This document shows positions 28,381 to 37,918 of a stretch of DNA of 60,796 bases, in pieces (within the stretch, counting starts at the first letter, position 1; each line of letters starts with the position of its first letter). Origin of the DNA: Ignavibacteriota bacterium (GTDB lineage Bacteria > Bacteroidota > Ignavibacteria > Tepidaquicellales > Tepidaquicellaceae); assembly GCA_026390735.1 (NCBI GenBank), contig JAPLFJ010000002.1, positions 1 to 60,796 on the forward strand, given 5' to 3'. Below the pieces are notes generated by a model. That model was not told the DNA's origin, ran no database searches, and was given only the letters and a program-made list of their open reading frames with translations. A program made the position numbers and the translations under genes.

Positions 28381-29427
28381 ATGAAATTGAGTCAAACTAA
28401 AATAATACTAATCTTATTGGTAGTTATGTTTGCAGCAAGCATCTCGTATGCTGGTCCCAGAAAAAAATATGGAACTTCGGCTGCTCCTGAACTGCTGATA
28501 CCGGTTGGCTCAGTCGGAACATCACTCCTAGGCTCGAATATGTCATACATCTCAGGTGTAGACGCAATGTATTGGAACCCAGCTGGACTTGCAAGTATCA
28601 ATTCCAGAACAGGAGAGGTAATGTTCTCGCATGTTAATTATTTCGCTGGTATGAAGCTTGAATACGTCAGTGTTGCATCAAAAGTTGGTAGCCTTGGTGT
28701 AATAGGTGCAGGTATAAAATCTTTTAATATTGGTGAATTTGAACAGACAACCGAAATAGCTCCGGATGGTACCGGAACAATATTTAAACCTACCTATATT
28801 ACCGCAAATTTGAGTTTTGCCCGTCAGATGACCGACAGAATTCGTTTTGGCACGAATGTTAAGGTTATCAGTGAATCTGTTGCAGATGTATCTGCCAGCG
28901 GTTTTGCTTTTGATTTTGGTATTCAGTACAAAGGTGGTGAAACCGGTTTTAACTTTGGTATTGCAATCAAAAACTTAGGGTCAACTATGAGATTTAATGG
29001 TCCTGGGCTTGATAGAACAATTCAGGGTGTGAACGGTCAGATATCTACTCAAAGAGTCGTGTTGCAGGATTTCGATCTTCCGACAGCTCTCGATATGGGT
29101 ATCTCTTGGGGTAAAATGTTTAAGAACGATATGGGCGTCACCGTTGGTGCAAGCTTTACAAACAACAGCTTTACCAGCGACGAGTTCAAATTCGGTCTTG
29201 ATTGTACCTACAAGAATATATTGTACATAAGAGGTTCGTACAATGTATTAGTTGATAAAGAAAGCGGAAAAGAACTCTCAATGTTCGGTCCATCAATAGG
29301 TGCTGGTCTCCATTATCCTGTTGGAGGAGTCAATTTGGGATTTGACTATGCTTACAGATTTATTAACTCAGAAGCTAGCGCATTCAACAGTACTAACCAA
29401 TTCTTTACTGTTAGTTTAGGATTCTAG
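28381..29427 (+). CDS. PorV/PorQ-family outer-membrane barrel
   Basis: The 348-residue product has a signal peptide and the family pattern GAxxxxLGSNMSYISGVDAMYWNPAGLA near residue 60 (seen as SGVDAMYWNPAGLAS), then strands rich in alternating aromatics and a terminal LGF. PorV and relatives are T9SS partners that hand cargo to surface modification or anchor it. The gene ends the TonB-receptor run and is followed by a strong terminator. AAGGAGA precedes the ATG. It could equally be a locus-specific barrel of the same superfamily rather than the general PorV. Confidence 0.85.
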   Translation: MKLSQTKIILILLVVMFAASISYAGPRKKYGTSAAPELLIPVGSVGTSLLGSNMSYISGVDAMYWNPAGLASINSRTGEVMFSHVNYFAGMKLEYVSVASKVGSLGVIGAGIKSFNIGEFEQTTEIAPDGTGTIFKPTYITANLSFARQMTDRIRFGTNVKVISESVADVSASGFAFDFGIQYKGGETGFNFGIAIKNLGSTMRFNGPGLDRTIQGVNGQISTQRVVLQDFDLPTALDMGISWGKMFKNDMGVTVGASFTNNSFTSDEFKFGLDCTYKNILYIRGSYNVLVDKESGKELSMFGPSIGAGLHYPVGGVNLGFDYAYRFINSEASAFNSTNQFFTVSLGF

Positions 29428-29444
29428 TATTTGTTTTTATAAAT

Positions 29445-29478
29445 AAAAGGTAATCATAGTCTCTATGGTTACCTTTTT
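29445..29478 (+). terminator. Terminator after the PorV-like gene
   Basis: AAAGGTAATCATAG and TATGGTTACCTTT form a stem with one mismatched or wobble position and a short loop, followed by a run of T. It closes the three-gene receptor operon. Confidence 0.88.
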
Positions 29479-29532
29479 TTGTTAATTTGTTTTCTTGATG
29501 AATTAACTTTAACAATAACAGAAATATCAATT

Positions 29533-30915
29533 ATGAAAAAGCAAAAACTATTTTTCGTCGTTTTCTTTATTCTTACATTTTTTGGCAATTCCTATTCGGC
29601 TGTTAACTTCTATTTTGACGCTGATTATTCGGTCTTCAGAAGTACATCCACAAAATCAATTGTAGAAGTTTACTTTTCTTTTACTCAGAACAGTCTGCTT
29701 TATGTTAAATCAGGAAGTGATTTTGTAGGTGTCGGAAACACACAGATAATTATTGTCGACCAGTCTAATTCATCGGAAGTTTTCAATGAAATTTATGGAC
29801 TCCAGTCAGTCGTTAAAGATACTTCAAAGTCAAAATTAGTTAGTCGCTTAATAGGACAACAAAACCTTACCGTCCCGGTTGGCAATTATGAAATAACATT
29901 CATAGGCTCTGATAAGAACGATCAGTCAAAAAGAGATACTATTAAACTCGTTCTCAATCTAAAACCGTTTGAAGATACAAAGGCGTCTTTAAGTTCTTTA
30001 CAGCTTTCTTCAATGATAGATAAGTCAAACGATAAGACAAGTATATTTTATAAAAATGGTGTTGAAATAACACCCAACCCTAATCTTTTATTCGGTAATA
30101 ACTTAAACAAAGTTTATTATTACACAGAAGTTTATTTTCCGGCAGTTGATTTTAAAACCGACAGTTCGATGGTTATAATAAACATTAGTGACCTCTCAGG
30201 TAACGTTCTTTCTGAAAAGAGGAAAAATGTAAATATTAAAAATGAAGTTTATGCTGAAACAGGTTTCTTTAACGTAGATTCCCTGCCTACAGGTTCATAC
30301 GTTATGAGAATATCATTAACCGATAATCCTGCAAATAAAAAGATTGTAAGGGAAAAGAAATTTTATATTTTTAATACTGTAAAGAAAGAAAACTTTTCCG
30401 TAATCTACGAAAAAGATTTTCTGCAGTCCGAATTCGTAACACTCCGCGAAGATCAGGTTGAAGATGAGTTTAGTAAGATAATTTACATAAGGTCGTCTAT
30501 TGAAAACAAAGAATGGGAAAACCTCAGGACTCTTGACGATAAAAGAAAGTTTCTTTTTAATTTCTGGAAAAGAAGAGACCCTAATCTCTTAACTCCAAGG
30601 AATGAAGCAAGAGATGATTATTTTAAAAGAATTAAAGAAGCAAATAAACTCTATAAACAAAGTTTTACCGACGGATGGAAGTCGGACAGAGGCAGAATCT
30701 ACGTTATTTATGGCGTTCCTACTGACGTAGATAAGCACTTTATGGAGACTGATATAAGAAACTATGAAATCTGGACCTACGATTATGTCGAGGGAGGTAC
30801 AATGTGCGTATTTGCCGAAATTGCAACATCTGGTGAAGGTTCGTACTTTCTGGTCCATTCCACCATGCGGAATGAATTCAGGGATCCAAACTGGTTAACG
30901 AAACTTAAAAAATAA
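29533..30915 (+). CDS. GWxTD domain-containing secreted protein
   Basis: The product of 460 residues starts with a signal peptide (MKKQKLFFVVFFILTFFGNS). I chose ATG 29533 over the longer frame from 29479 because the signal peptide begins there and the preceding codons overlap the terminator. The C-terminal third carries the GWxTD-type motif (here GWKSDRGRIYVIYG, followed by YEIWTYDY), a domain common in Bacteroidota and Acidobacteriota with no assigned biochemical role. It is followed one base later by the YbbR gene. Confidence 0.87.
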   Translation: MKKQKLFFVVFFILTFFGNSYSAVNFYFDADYSVFRSTSTKSIVEVYFSFTQNSLLYVKSGSDFVGVGNTQIIIVDQSNSSEVFNEIYGLQSVVKDTSKSKLVSRLIGQQNLTVPVGNYEITFIGSDKNDQSKRDTIKLVLNLKPFEDTKASLSSLQLSSMIDKSNDKTSIFYKNGVEITPNPNLLFGNNLNKVYYYTEVYFPAVDFKTDSSMVIINISDLSGNVLSEKRKNVNIKNEVYAETGFFNVDSLPTGSYVMRISLTDNPANKKIVREKKFYIFNTVKKENFSVIYEKDFLQSEFVTLREDQVEDEFSKIIYIRSSIENKEWENLRTLDDKRKFLFNFWKRRDPNLLTPRNEARDDYFKRIKEANKLYKQSFTDGWKSDRGRIYVIYGVPTDVDKHFMETDIRNYEIWTYDYVEGGTMCVFAEIATSGEGSYFLVHSTMRNEFRDPNWLTKLKK

Positions 30916-30916
30916 G

Positions 30917-31843
30917 ATGAAAAGGAATATTTTTATTCTTATAAATACATTTATCTTTTCAGTCTTGATCTGGGCTTATGTCAATTTAAACCTTACGTAT
31001 ACAATTGAGTCTTCAATACCCCTGCAGATAAAATCAGGAAAATCTCAGGGGGTTTCAAATGAAATACCTAACAATCTCGACGTTGTGCTGAAAGGAAAAG
31101 GCTGGGGTCTGATGAAAGTATTAATTTCAAAGAACCTGATATACTATCTTGACCTGACTGCTTTTAAAAAAGATACAAAGATAGACCTGATGCAGGGTGT
31201 TGGTGACATTATTAATCTTCCTTCCGATGTTTATGTGCAGAGTATTAACCCAAATTTTATCGATGTATCATTCGATAATACTATCTCACGTATGATAAAA
31301 GTAAAGAATAATACATCTGTTCAGACCAGAGAAAGATATACTGTCATCGGTGGTGTGAAAATATCTCCCGATTCTGTGAGGGTATCTGGTGCAAGTTCTA
31401 TCGTTATGAAAATTAAATATGTCCAGACTGAGAGTATTGTTTTTAAGGATGTCAATACAAACATCAGCAGGGATGTAAAGCTGATAGATTCCCTTGGTAA
31501 TCAGGTGAAGATTGATCCTTTGGTAGTAAACGTTAGTTATAGGCTGGAGTTGTCTGCTGAAAAAACTTTTGAGGATATTGATGTTAATGTCTACGGCGTG
31601 CCTATCGACAAGGATGTGCTTATCGTTCCTCCGAAAATATCCATATCTCTCAGAGGCGGAGTGGAGGAACTCTCGAAACTTACTTCAAAAGATATTAAGA
31701 TTGGAATTAACTTTAAGCAGATTGAATCTGATGAACAGGGTGAAGTTGAACCTACGATTGAATTATCCGATGTATTTACTTTGATTAAAGTCGAACCGCA
31801 GAGGTTCCAGTATATTATTAAGAAAAAGCAGCAGGAAAATTGA
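30917..31843 (+). CDS. YbbR-domain membrane-anchored protein
   Basis: This 308-residue protein has one N-terminal membrane helix (NIFILINTFIFSVLIWAYVN) and then repeated ~80-residue YbbR-like beta domains outside the membrane. In Firmicutes the YbbR protein CdaR regulates the c-di-AMP synthase CdaA. No cdaA is seen here, so the partner is open. The gene sits tightly between the GWxTD gene and the CPBP gene, whose TTG start overlaps its stop. Confidence 0.83.
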   Translation: MKRNIFILINTFIFSVLIWAYVNLNLTYTIESSIPLQIKSGKSQGVSNEIPNNLDVVLKGKGWGLMKVLISKNLIYYLDLTAFKKDTKIDLMQGVGDIINLPSDVYVQSINPNFIDVSFDNTISRMIKVKNNTSVQTRERYTVIGGVKISPDSVRVSGASSIVMKIKYVQTESIVFKDVNTNISRDVKLIDSLGNQVKIDPLVVNVSYRLELSAEKTFEDIDVNVYGVPIDKDVLIVPPKISISLRGGVEELSKLTSKDIKIGINFKQIESDEQGEVEPTIELSDVFTLIKVEPQRFQYIIKKKQQEN

Positions 31844-32562
31844 TATCTTACTTTAAAAATGAGTTTCGGGCGTTAATTAAAGAAACAAAAAATCTTGATT
31901 TTAAGACAGTATATATCTTTATATCTGTCGCCATTATAGTCTTTCTGTCTTTAACTGTTGCAAGCCCTTCTTTCTATTATGACCATTTCGGTAAAAACAG
32001 ACTTGAGTCGCGTATCTATTGGTTTCTGCTCGATGGTTCTTTTATGTTCTTAATTCCTGTAATCTCAATTAAACTTGTTTTTAAGAAAAAGTTAAGTGAT
32101 TTTGGTTTTACCCTTGGAGATAAAAAATTTGGTATTATTACTTCTGCCGTATTTTTCTCGTTCATGTTTATAATAGTGATGGTAGTTTCTTCTTCCGTCG
32201 AGTTTAAAATTGCATACCCGCAGGGCGGCGAAGCTCTAAGGAATAATTATCAGTTGCTTTTCTTTTATGAATTATGCATTCTTGTGTATATGCTCGGCTG
32301 GGAATTCCTCTGGAGAGGGTATATGCTGTTTGGACTTAAGGAAAAACTGGGATTCTATACTATATTTATTCAAATGATTCCTTTTTTTATCTTGCATAAA
32401 GGAAAACCTGAGATTGAGCTGTTTGCTTCTATACTTGCAGGTATAATACTTGGAATTCAGGCGTTAAGAAGCAGGTCTTTTATTTACAGCTGGATATTGC
32501 ATTGGCTTGTAATGGTCTCAATCGATGTGATTTCAGTATTAAGGTATAATTATAATTTTTAA
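31840..32562 (+). CDS. CPBP/Abi-family membrane protease-like protein (TTG start)
   Basis: This 240-residue protein has about six hydrophobic segments. The first family motif is present in a variant form, WEFLWRGYML, where the canonical EExxxR has Trp in place of the first Glu. A later HKGKPEIE and a C-terminal WILHWL supply His candidates for the second and third motifs. The family (Rce1-like) cleaves or modifies membrane proteins, but activity with the altered first motif is uncertain. The start TTG at 31840 overlaps the ybbR stop by four bases. Confidence 0.78.
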   Translation: MISYFKNEFRALIKETKNLDFKTVYIFISVAIIVFLSLTVASPSFYYDHFGKNRLESRIYWFLLDGSFMFLIPVISIKLVFKKKLSDFGFTLGDKKFGIITSAVFFSFMFIIVMVVSSSVEFKIAYPQGGEALRNNYQLLFFYELCILVYMLGWEFLWRGYMLFGLKEKLGFYTIFIQMIPFFILHKGKPEIELFASILAGIILGIQALRSRSFIYSWILHWLVMVSIDVISVLRYNYNF

Positions 32563-32584
32563 AATATAAATAGTTCATTCTGAT

Positions 32585-33301
32585 ATGAAATTAGCAGTAA
32601 ATATTGATCACGTAGCAACTCTGCGTGAAGCCAGAGGAGAAATTGAGCCGGATCCTGTTATAGCAGCAGGGATTTGTGAACTTGCGGGCGCTGAAGGCAT
32701 TGTATGCCATCTCAGAGAAGACAGAAGGCATATAAACGACCGTGACGTAAGATTGCTTCGGGAAGTCGTTAAAACCAAACTTGACCTTGAAATGGCAGCT
32801 ACCGATGAGATGGTTAAAATTGCCTGCGAAATATTGCCCGACCTTGTTACTTTAGTGCCTGAGAACAGGAAAGAATTAACAACCGAAGGTGGACTGAATA
32901 TTTCAGCAATGAAGTCAAGACTTACTGACGTCATCGATGAATTAAAAGCAAAAGAAATTTTAATAAGTCTGTTTATTGACCCGGAACCTGATGCACTTGA
33001 CCTTGCACTTGAAGTAGGTGCTGATATTATTGAATTCCATACGGGTAAATATGCAAACTCTATAGATGAAAAATCACAGTTGAAAGAACTGGCAAAAATC
33101 GGAACAGTATCAAGAATGGCTTCCGAAATGGGATTAATAGTAACTGCAGGGCACGGGTTGAATTATTATAATATTCAGCCTTTCCTGAATATTCCTGAAA
33201 TAAGGGAAATCAGTATCGGACATGCTATTATTTCAAGGGCTGTTTTCACTGGACTGCAGAGAGCAGTTGAAGATATGATAAAAATTGTTTCTAAAATCTG
33301 A
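32585..33301 (+). CDS. pdxJ: Pyridoxine 5'-phosphate synthase
   Basis: The enzyme joins 1-deoxyxylulose 5-phosphate and aminoacetone phosphate to make pyridoxine phosphate. The 238 residues match Pdx[17 protein letters not shown] at the start, [11 protein letters not shown]-like segment (here [13 protein letters not shown]), FIDPEP, and GHGLNYYN with ISIGHAII near the end. It sits between a CPBP protein and lptB, with small gaps on both sides, in one probable operon. Confidence 0.97.
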   Translation: MKLAVNIDHVATLREARGEIEPDPVIAAGICELAGAEGIVCHLREDRRHINDRDVRLLREVVKTKLDLEMAATDEMVKIACEILPDLVTLVPENRKELTTEGGLNISAMKSRLTDVIDELKAKEILISLFIDPEPDALDLALEVGADIIEFHTGKYANSIDEKSQLKELAKIGTVSRMASEMGLIVTAGHGLNYYNIQPFLNIPEIREISIGHAIISRAVFTGLQRAVEDMIKIVSKI

Positions 33302-33305
33302 TATT

Positions 33306-34073
33306 ATGGCGAGTAAACTTAAAGCAATTGAATTAGTAAAAGAATATAAAAAGCGTGTAGTTGTTAGTAAGGTTTCTGTAGAAGTAAAGCAGGGTGAAAT
33401 CGTCGGACTTCTCGGACCTAACGGAGCCGGCAAAACTACTACGTTTTATATGATTTGCGGAATGATAAAACCAAAGTCAGGTGAAATAGAACTTGATGGA
33501 GATGATATTTCCAAATATCCTATGTATAAACGTGCTCAGGCTGGTATCGGATACCTTCCTCAGGAACCGTCAATTTTCCGTAAGATGACAGTTAAAGAAA
33601 ATATTCTTGCCATTCTTCAGTTTATGAAACTCGATAAGGATGAGGCGGAAGAGAAATGCGAAAAACTTATTAGTGATTTTAGTTTAAAGAAAATAGAAGA
33701 TTCAAAAGGCTATACACTTTCAGGTGGAGAGAGACGCAGGACAGAAATAGCCCGTGCACTTGCTTCTGACCCGAAGTTTATTCTTCTCGATGAACCATTC
33801 GCTGGAATCGACCCGATTGCTTCCGAGGATATTATGAAGATTGTTGCTAAATTAAAAGACAGAGGAATAGGTATTCTGATTACTGACCACAATGTTCACG
33901 AAACTCTGTCTATCGTGGACAGAGCATACATTCTGATAGAAGGAAAAATATTCCGCTCTGGCTCTGCTGATGAATTGGCTTCCGATGAAATGGTTAAAAA
34001 ACTTTATCTTGGTGAGAATTTCACTCTCGACAGATATCTGTTAGAATCTAAAAACACAAACAAAACTTCTTAA
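33306..34073 (+). CDS. lptB: LPS export ABC transporter ATPase LptB
   Basis: LptB powers extraction of lipopolysaccharide from the inner membrane with LptF/LptG. The 255-residue protein has Walker [10 protein letters not shown], signature LSGGERRR, Walker [13 protein letters not shown] and the switch His in ITDHNV. The LSGGERRR plus FAGIDP combination is typical of LptB rather than LivF/LivG. ATG 33306 is preferred because the longer frame at 33285 overlaps pdxJ and adds residues not expected in the family. Confidence 0.95.
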   Translation: MASKLKAIELVKEYKKRVVVSKVSVEVKQGEIVGLLGPNGAGKTTTFYMICGMIKPKSGEIELDGDDISKYPMYKRAQAGIGYLPQEPSIFRKMTVKENILAILQFMKLDKDEAEEKCEKLISDFSLKKIEDSKGYTLSGGERRRTEIARALASDPKFILLDEPFAGIDPIASEDIMKIVAKLKDRGIGILITDHNVHETLSIVDRAYILIEGKIFRSGSADELASDEMVKKLYLGENFTLDRYLLESKNTNKTS

Positions 34074-34100
34074 CCCCGTTTATGAATCGGGATTAAGAAG
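34066..34100. terminator. Hairpin between convergent lptB and fmdB-like genes
   Basis: CTTCTTAACCCCG (34066-34078) and CGGGATTAAGAAG (34088-34100) form a 13-bp stem with one mismatch. It overlaps the lptB stop and separates two convergent units. The poly-T tract is weak on both sides. Confidence 0.65.
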
Positions 34101-34114
34101 CTATAATTCCTGGA

Positions 34115-34423
34115 TTACTTATCTTTACTGCTCTTATTCTCTTTCTTCGCAGGTTTATCTTCTTTGGTATTACTGCTGCTTAAATCAGATGAACTTTCCG
34201 TGTTGGTACTTCCCGAAGTAGTAGAAGGGGAAACCTTCTTCTTTGCATAATCAGTTAAATAAAACCCCGTACCTTTGAATATTAATCCTGCAGGCATACT
34301 CACTAATTTCTTTAAAGCCTTGTGCCCGCATTCGGGACAAAGCGTCATTGGGTCGTCTTTCATCGATTGAAAAAACTCAAATGTGTTGTTACAGTGTTCA
34401 CATTTATAATCATATGTTGGCAT
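34115..34423 (-). CDS. FmdB-like zinc-ribbon protein with Ser/Lys-rich tail
   Basis: This 102-residue protein begins MPTYDYKCEHCNNTFEFFQS and has a second CPECGH pair, the four-Cys zinc ribbon of the FmdB/CxxC_CXXC_SSSS family of putative regulatory proteins. The last ~45 residues are low-complexity Ser/Thr then Lys/Glu. It starts nine bases after the end of the tubulin-like gene on the same strand, so the two are probably co-transcribed. Function is unknown. Confidence 0.87.
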   Translation of the reverse strand: MPTYDYKCEHCNNTFEFFQSMKDDPMTLCPECGHKALKKLVSMPAGLIFKGTGFYLTDYAKKKVSPSTTSGSTNTESSSDLSSSNTKEDKPAKKENKSSKDK

Positions 34424-34431
34424 TGTTTATC

Positions 34432-37400
34432 TTATAAGTTTAATAATTTCTTCTTGGCTGTTTCATACTCTTCCTGAGTAATCAGGTTCTCGTCTAAGGC
34501 TTTCTTCATTTCCTTAAGTTTATCATAACTGAAAGAAGTATTTTCAGTCTGAGTATTAATACTTTGTTTTTGAGTTAAGTTCTCATTCAGTAATTCACTT
34601 ACCTTTAAAATCCTTTTTAGTCTGTCACCTGATAATCTTGAAAAACTGTCCGGACTGAGTTTTAGTTTTTTGATTCTCTGTATGTATTCATTCCTCGATT
34701 CGATAGGTATTAAGTCTTCTACTTCTTTTGCTAATTCTCTCACTATCTTGTACTGGAACGTCTCATTCTTCTTCTTCGCCTTACCGGAAATCTCGATTTC
34801 CTCTAATTTATATACCTTTTCGTAGTAATATTCGAATATTAATAATAATTCGGCGTACTTATCTTTTGCTATAAGTTCTTTCTTTATTCCGTCTGCCCTC
34901 TTTAATATTTTCTCTCTTAATGAATCGTGTCCGTCTTCTTCGAATAAACGGTTTATTAATCGCGACTCTATTCCAAGCTGCTCAGTCCTTTTCACTGTTA
35001 TACCTTCTGGTAATGTATACTTATAAATTGCCCGTTTATCTCCGTTTGAGTTATCAGTCTCTATATCTATTTCAAACATATCAAATATCAGTGCCAGTAT
35101 AAATGCTTTGTATGATTCATCTAGTCTCTTTCTTTCCTCAACCGAGAGAGGGATGATGTCATTATATATATAGTAGTTCTTGTTGATGTGCAGGTCTATG
35201 TTTGTATTCTTTGACAAATTCTTGTAGTATGTTCTCATTTCTTCTGAAATAGTATAGGAATAGAAAAGAGGGAACCCTGCCCATTCCGTATAGAAAGTGA
35301 TGGATGAATTGTCCGCGGAATCCTTGAACTCTACTGCGTTACCCGCGATGGAATGAATAAGGTTCTTGAACTTGCCAAATGAATTTGTGTTTGTTCTGAT
35401 ACCGATGTAAAACTTCTTCGCTGAATCATCAAGTTTAAACCTTCCTGGTATTTCGTTTATCCTTAACCACGGGAATGACTGTGACAGCATCCCTCTGATT
35501 TTAGATTCGCTTCTCAGTATTTCTTTCTCGAACAGTATTTCTGTGATGTTGTAGTCGTCGCGTATCCCTTCAAATTGCTTCCTGGCAAACTTCAGCATAC
35601 TGCTCTCAACTATCTTTGCGTCGCTGTCTTTTAGTATGTTTACTATGTCCGTAACATCAGAGGCATTCAGTTCTTTCAGTAAATCAAAAGCAAGAATTTT
35701 TATCCTGTCTGTCGCGCTTTGCCCGCTTCCTATATACCTTAAATAATAATCGTTCTTAACGTCATCGGGTTCGTAAATGTGAAGGTTGAAACTCGTATCC
35801 TGTTTCTGTATAAAGTATTCGTATTTCTTCCTGAAGTTTTCCTTCAGTATCCCAAGATTTCCCGTCAGTTTGTTAATGTCGCTGATTAATCCCGTGAATA
35901 ATATCTTTCCGTCGTCTGTCTTTGTTCCTTTTTCAATAAGCCCCAGCATTCTCTGGCATATTTCCTTCGCATAATATCTCGAGTGAAGTTTTATCAGTGC
36001 GTTATAATATTCATCGAGCACCTTAAGGAGTTTCTCTAAAGTCCCTTCCATGGCGGATTTCCGCATGATGTTGATTTTAGACCTTGATTCGTCTTCCCTT
36101 AAATCCTGCATCCTGCTCTTTACTTCTGCTTCAAGTCTTGATATTAATATCTGTAAATCCTTTATCTCTTTGTCAAATGTTGGTATGTAATCGAAGTTGC
36201 CGTTCGTAAGTATAAACTGTAACCTTCTTAATAAACTTATTGAATAGAATACACCTCTCGTTGAATCGTTTATTAAAGAGTTTATTTTCTTCTCAAGGTT
36301 ACCTGTTATGTTTCTGTCCCTGTCACCGATTATATTCTGTATTATGCTGTTTCTGTTCGCATATATCTGAGAATAAAACAAGCCTTTCCGGGTTACATCA
36401 TTATCATCCTTGAAGTTTGTGTCAAATTTCTGCTTTTCATTCGTGATGTACGCAGACCATTTGTCACCGCGTTTACCGCTTATGAGGTCGTTCTTGAGGT
36501 TGTTTAAAAATGTTTTTATCTGCGACTGTATAGAAGATTTTTCTCCCATACTGTAAAGTGAATTCAGTATCTGATGTTTACTGCTCGATTCTGCAATTCC
36601 GAGTTCGGGTAAAAATTCTTCCCGTAAGTGTTCGTCTATACTGCTCTGCGAACCTTCGGCATACGTTAAATAATAGTTTATTATGTCTTCGCATAACTTA
36701 TAAGCACAGGCAAGTATGATTCTGTCAATAGGTATGGATATTGTTGCCTGACCGAGTGTTGAGTACTTTCTGGAGAATGTGTTTTCTGTTACTGTGTTGT
36801 CGTCCGGAAATAATCTTTGCTTATACTGTACTAAATTAACCCTTACTCCTCTTTTGTAGTTCGCAAAATCAGAATTGGAAAAATCCTGGAATATTGTATC
36901 TGCAATCATTTTGTAAATGTCCCTGTTGCTCATTTCAGACAGCGAGAGGTTCTTGCAGTTTTCTCCGTCAATTAAATATACATCGTCATAAACCCCCGGC
37001 TGGAATTTATTATGCTCATTCTTCTTCCATGCAACATTGAACGGATTCTTAAGGTTATAATATTCTAACTCCATTAATGCGGAATATCCGTTTGCATAAA
37101 CTCTTTCCTTGCCGTAACCCTGATAAATCTTTGGGAGTACAATGTACGATGACGATATTGCCTGATTCCTGAATAAATGCCTGATTAAAAAACCAAAGTC
37201 CAGGAACATTCCCGAACCCGTACCGCCGCTGACTGATGTTATTACGTAAACATTTATCTTCTCAGTGTTTACGTTCTTTATGTTGTGTTTGTCTTTTACA
37301 ATATTAATAGAGCGTGAATCTGTAATCGTTGATTTTGCAGAACTGAGTTTATATACTATTTCATCGTAATTATGAAATAATGCAAGTCTTGCTGCAGGTC

Positions 37401-37827
37401 TTATCTGGCCAGCTCCTGTGTTCATCGTTCCGAGTTTACCGATTTCTCCAGTTGTGTTCAGCCATTCTTTTATATTTGGTACATCGTTAATTCTGTGAAT
37501 ATAATCTGACGGATTAACAGGGTTAAAAACTTTTTCCGATGGCTTGAAATCTATATCGTTAATAAGATAATCTCTTTCTCTTGCAATTCCGCTTTCTTCG
37601 GCAGGTGCATTATCTGTATCTATGTACAAATATGAAGTAATAGGGAAGTCGTCCAGCGAACCGTATTTCTCAACAAACTGTCTCCTGATTCGCAGTAATA
37701 CTTCTTTTCCTGTACCTCCAAGCCCTATAAGGATTGTAGGCATAAACTCCTGAGTCTTCAACTCTAATGAACCTTTCTCAATCGTTACTGGTTCATTCTG
37801 TTCCGGTAATTTAAATGGATCTGCCAT
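34432..37827 (-). CDS. Giant tubulin/FtsZ-like protein with C-terminal SHOCT-like motif
   Basis: This 1131-residue protein appears to belong to the tubulin-like (Tubulin_2 type) family. Residues 30-45 hold a Gly-rich nucleotide-binding turn (ILIGLGGTGKEVL). GAGQIRPAARLALF lies at 138-151, and the tubulin signature appears as SVSGGTGSGM at 198-207, followed by FLDFGFLIR. The ~800-residue middle is charged and probably helical, with no recognised domain. The last ~33 residues (YDKLKEMKKALDENLITQEE, then a Lys-rich end) match the short C-terminal SHOCT motif. Such proteins have been proposed to act in membrane remodelling. No membrane segment is obvious. Neighbours are an FmdB-like ribbon and an MFS transporter, with no vWA or kinase gene nearby. 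Confidence 0.82.
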   Translation of the reverse strand: MADPFKLPEQNEPVTIEKGSLELKTQEFMPTILIGLGGTGKEVLLRIRRQFVEKYGSLDDFPITSYLYIDTDNAPAEESGIARERDYLINDIDFKPSEKVFNPVNPSDYIHRINDVPNIKEWLNTTGEIGKLGTMNTGAGQIRPAARLALFHNYDEIVYKLSSAKSTITDSRSINIVKDKHNIKNVNTEKINVYVITSVSGGTGSGMFLDFGFLIRHLFRNQAISSSYIVLPKIYQGYGKERVYANGYSALMELEYYNLKNPFNVAWKKNEHNKFQPGVYDDVYLIDGENCKNLSLSEMSNRDIYKMIADTIFQDFSNSDFANYKRGVRVNLVQYKQRLFPDDNTVTENTFSRKYSTLGQATISIPIDRIILACAYKLCEDIINYYLTYAEGSQSSIDEHLREEFLPELGIAESSSKHQILNSLYSMGEKSSIQSQIKTFLNNLKNDLISGKRGDKWSAYITNEKQKFDTNFKDDNDVTRKGLFYSQIYANRNSIIQNIIGDRDRNITGNLEKKINSLINDSTRGVFYSISLLRRLQFILTNGNFDYIPTFDKEIKDLQILISRLEAEVKSRMQDLREDESRSKINIMRKSAMEGTLEKLLKVLDEYYNALIKLHSRYYAKEICQRMLGLIEKGTKTDDGKILFTGLISDINKLTGNLGILKENFRKKYEYFIQKQDTSFNLHIYEPDDVKNDYYLRYIGSGQSATDRIKILAFDLLKELNASDVTDIVNILKDSDAKIVESSMLKFARKQFEGIRDDYNITEILFEKEILRSESKIRGMLSQSFPWLRINEIPGRFKLDDSAKKFYIGIRTNTNSFGKFKNLIHSIAGNAVEFKDSADNSSITFYTEWAGFPLFYSYTISEEMRTYYKNLSKNTNIDLHINKNYYIYNDIIPLSVEERKRLDESYKAFILALIFDMFEIDIETDNSNGDKRAIYKYTLPEGITVKRTEQLGIESRLINRLFEEDGHDSLREKILKRADGIKKELIAKDKYAELLLIFEYYYEKVYKLEEIEISGKAKKKNETFQYKIVRELAKEVEDLIPIESRNEYIQRIKKLKLSPDSFSRLSGDRLKRILKVSELLNENLTQKQSINTQTENTSFSYDKLKEMKKALDENLITQEEYETAKKKLLNL

Positions 37828-37918
37828 ATATTTTATACGTAAATTATATGAAATTAATCATATCTGATTTTATAAAATAGTGAAAAGGTACTAAAATAAT
37901 CATTGGAAAAAACCGTCC

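Noticed and set aside
29479-29532. N-terminal extension of the GWxTD protein
   Set aside because: It begins directly after a terminator tail and precedes a complete signal peptide; ATG 29533 is a better start.
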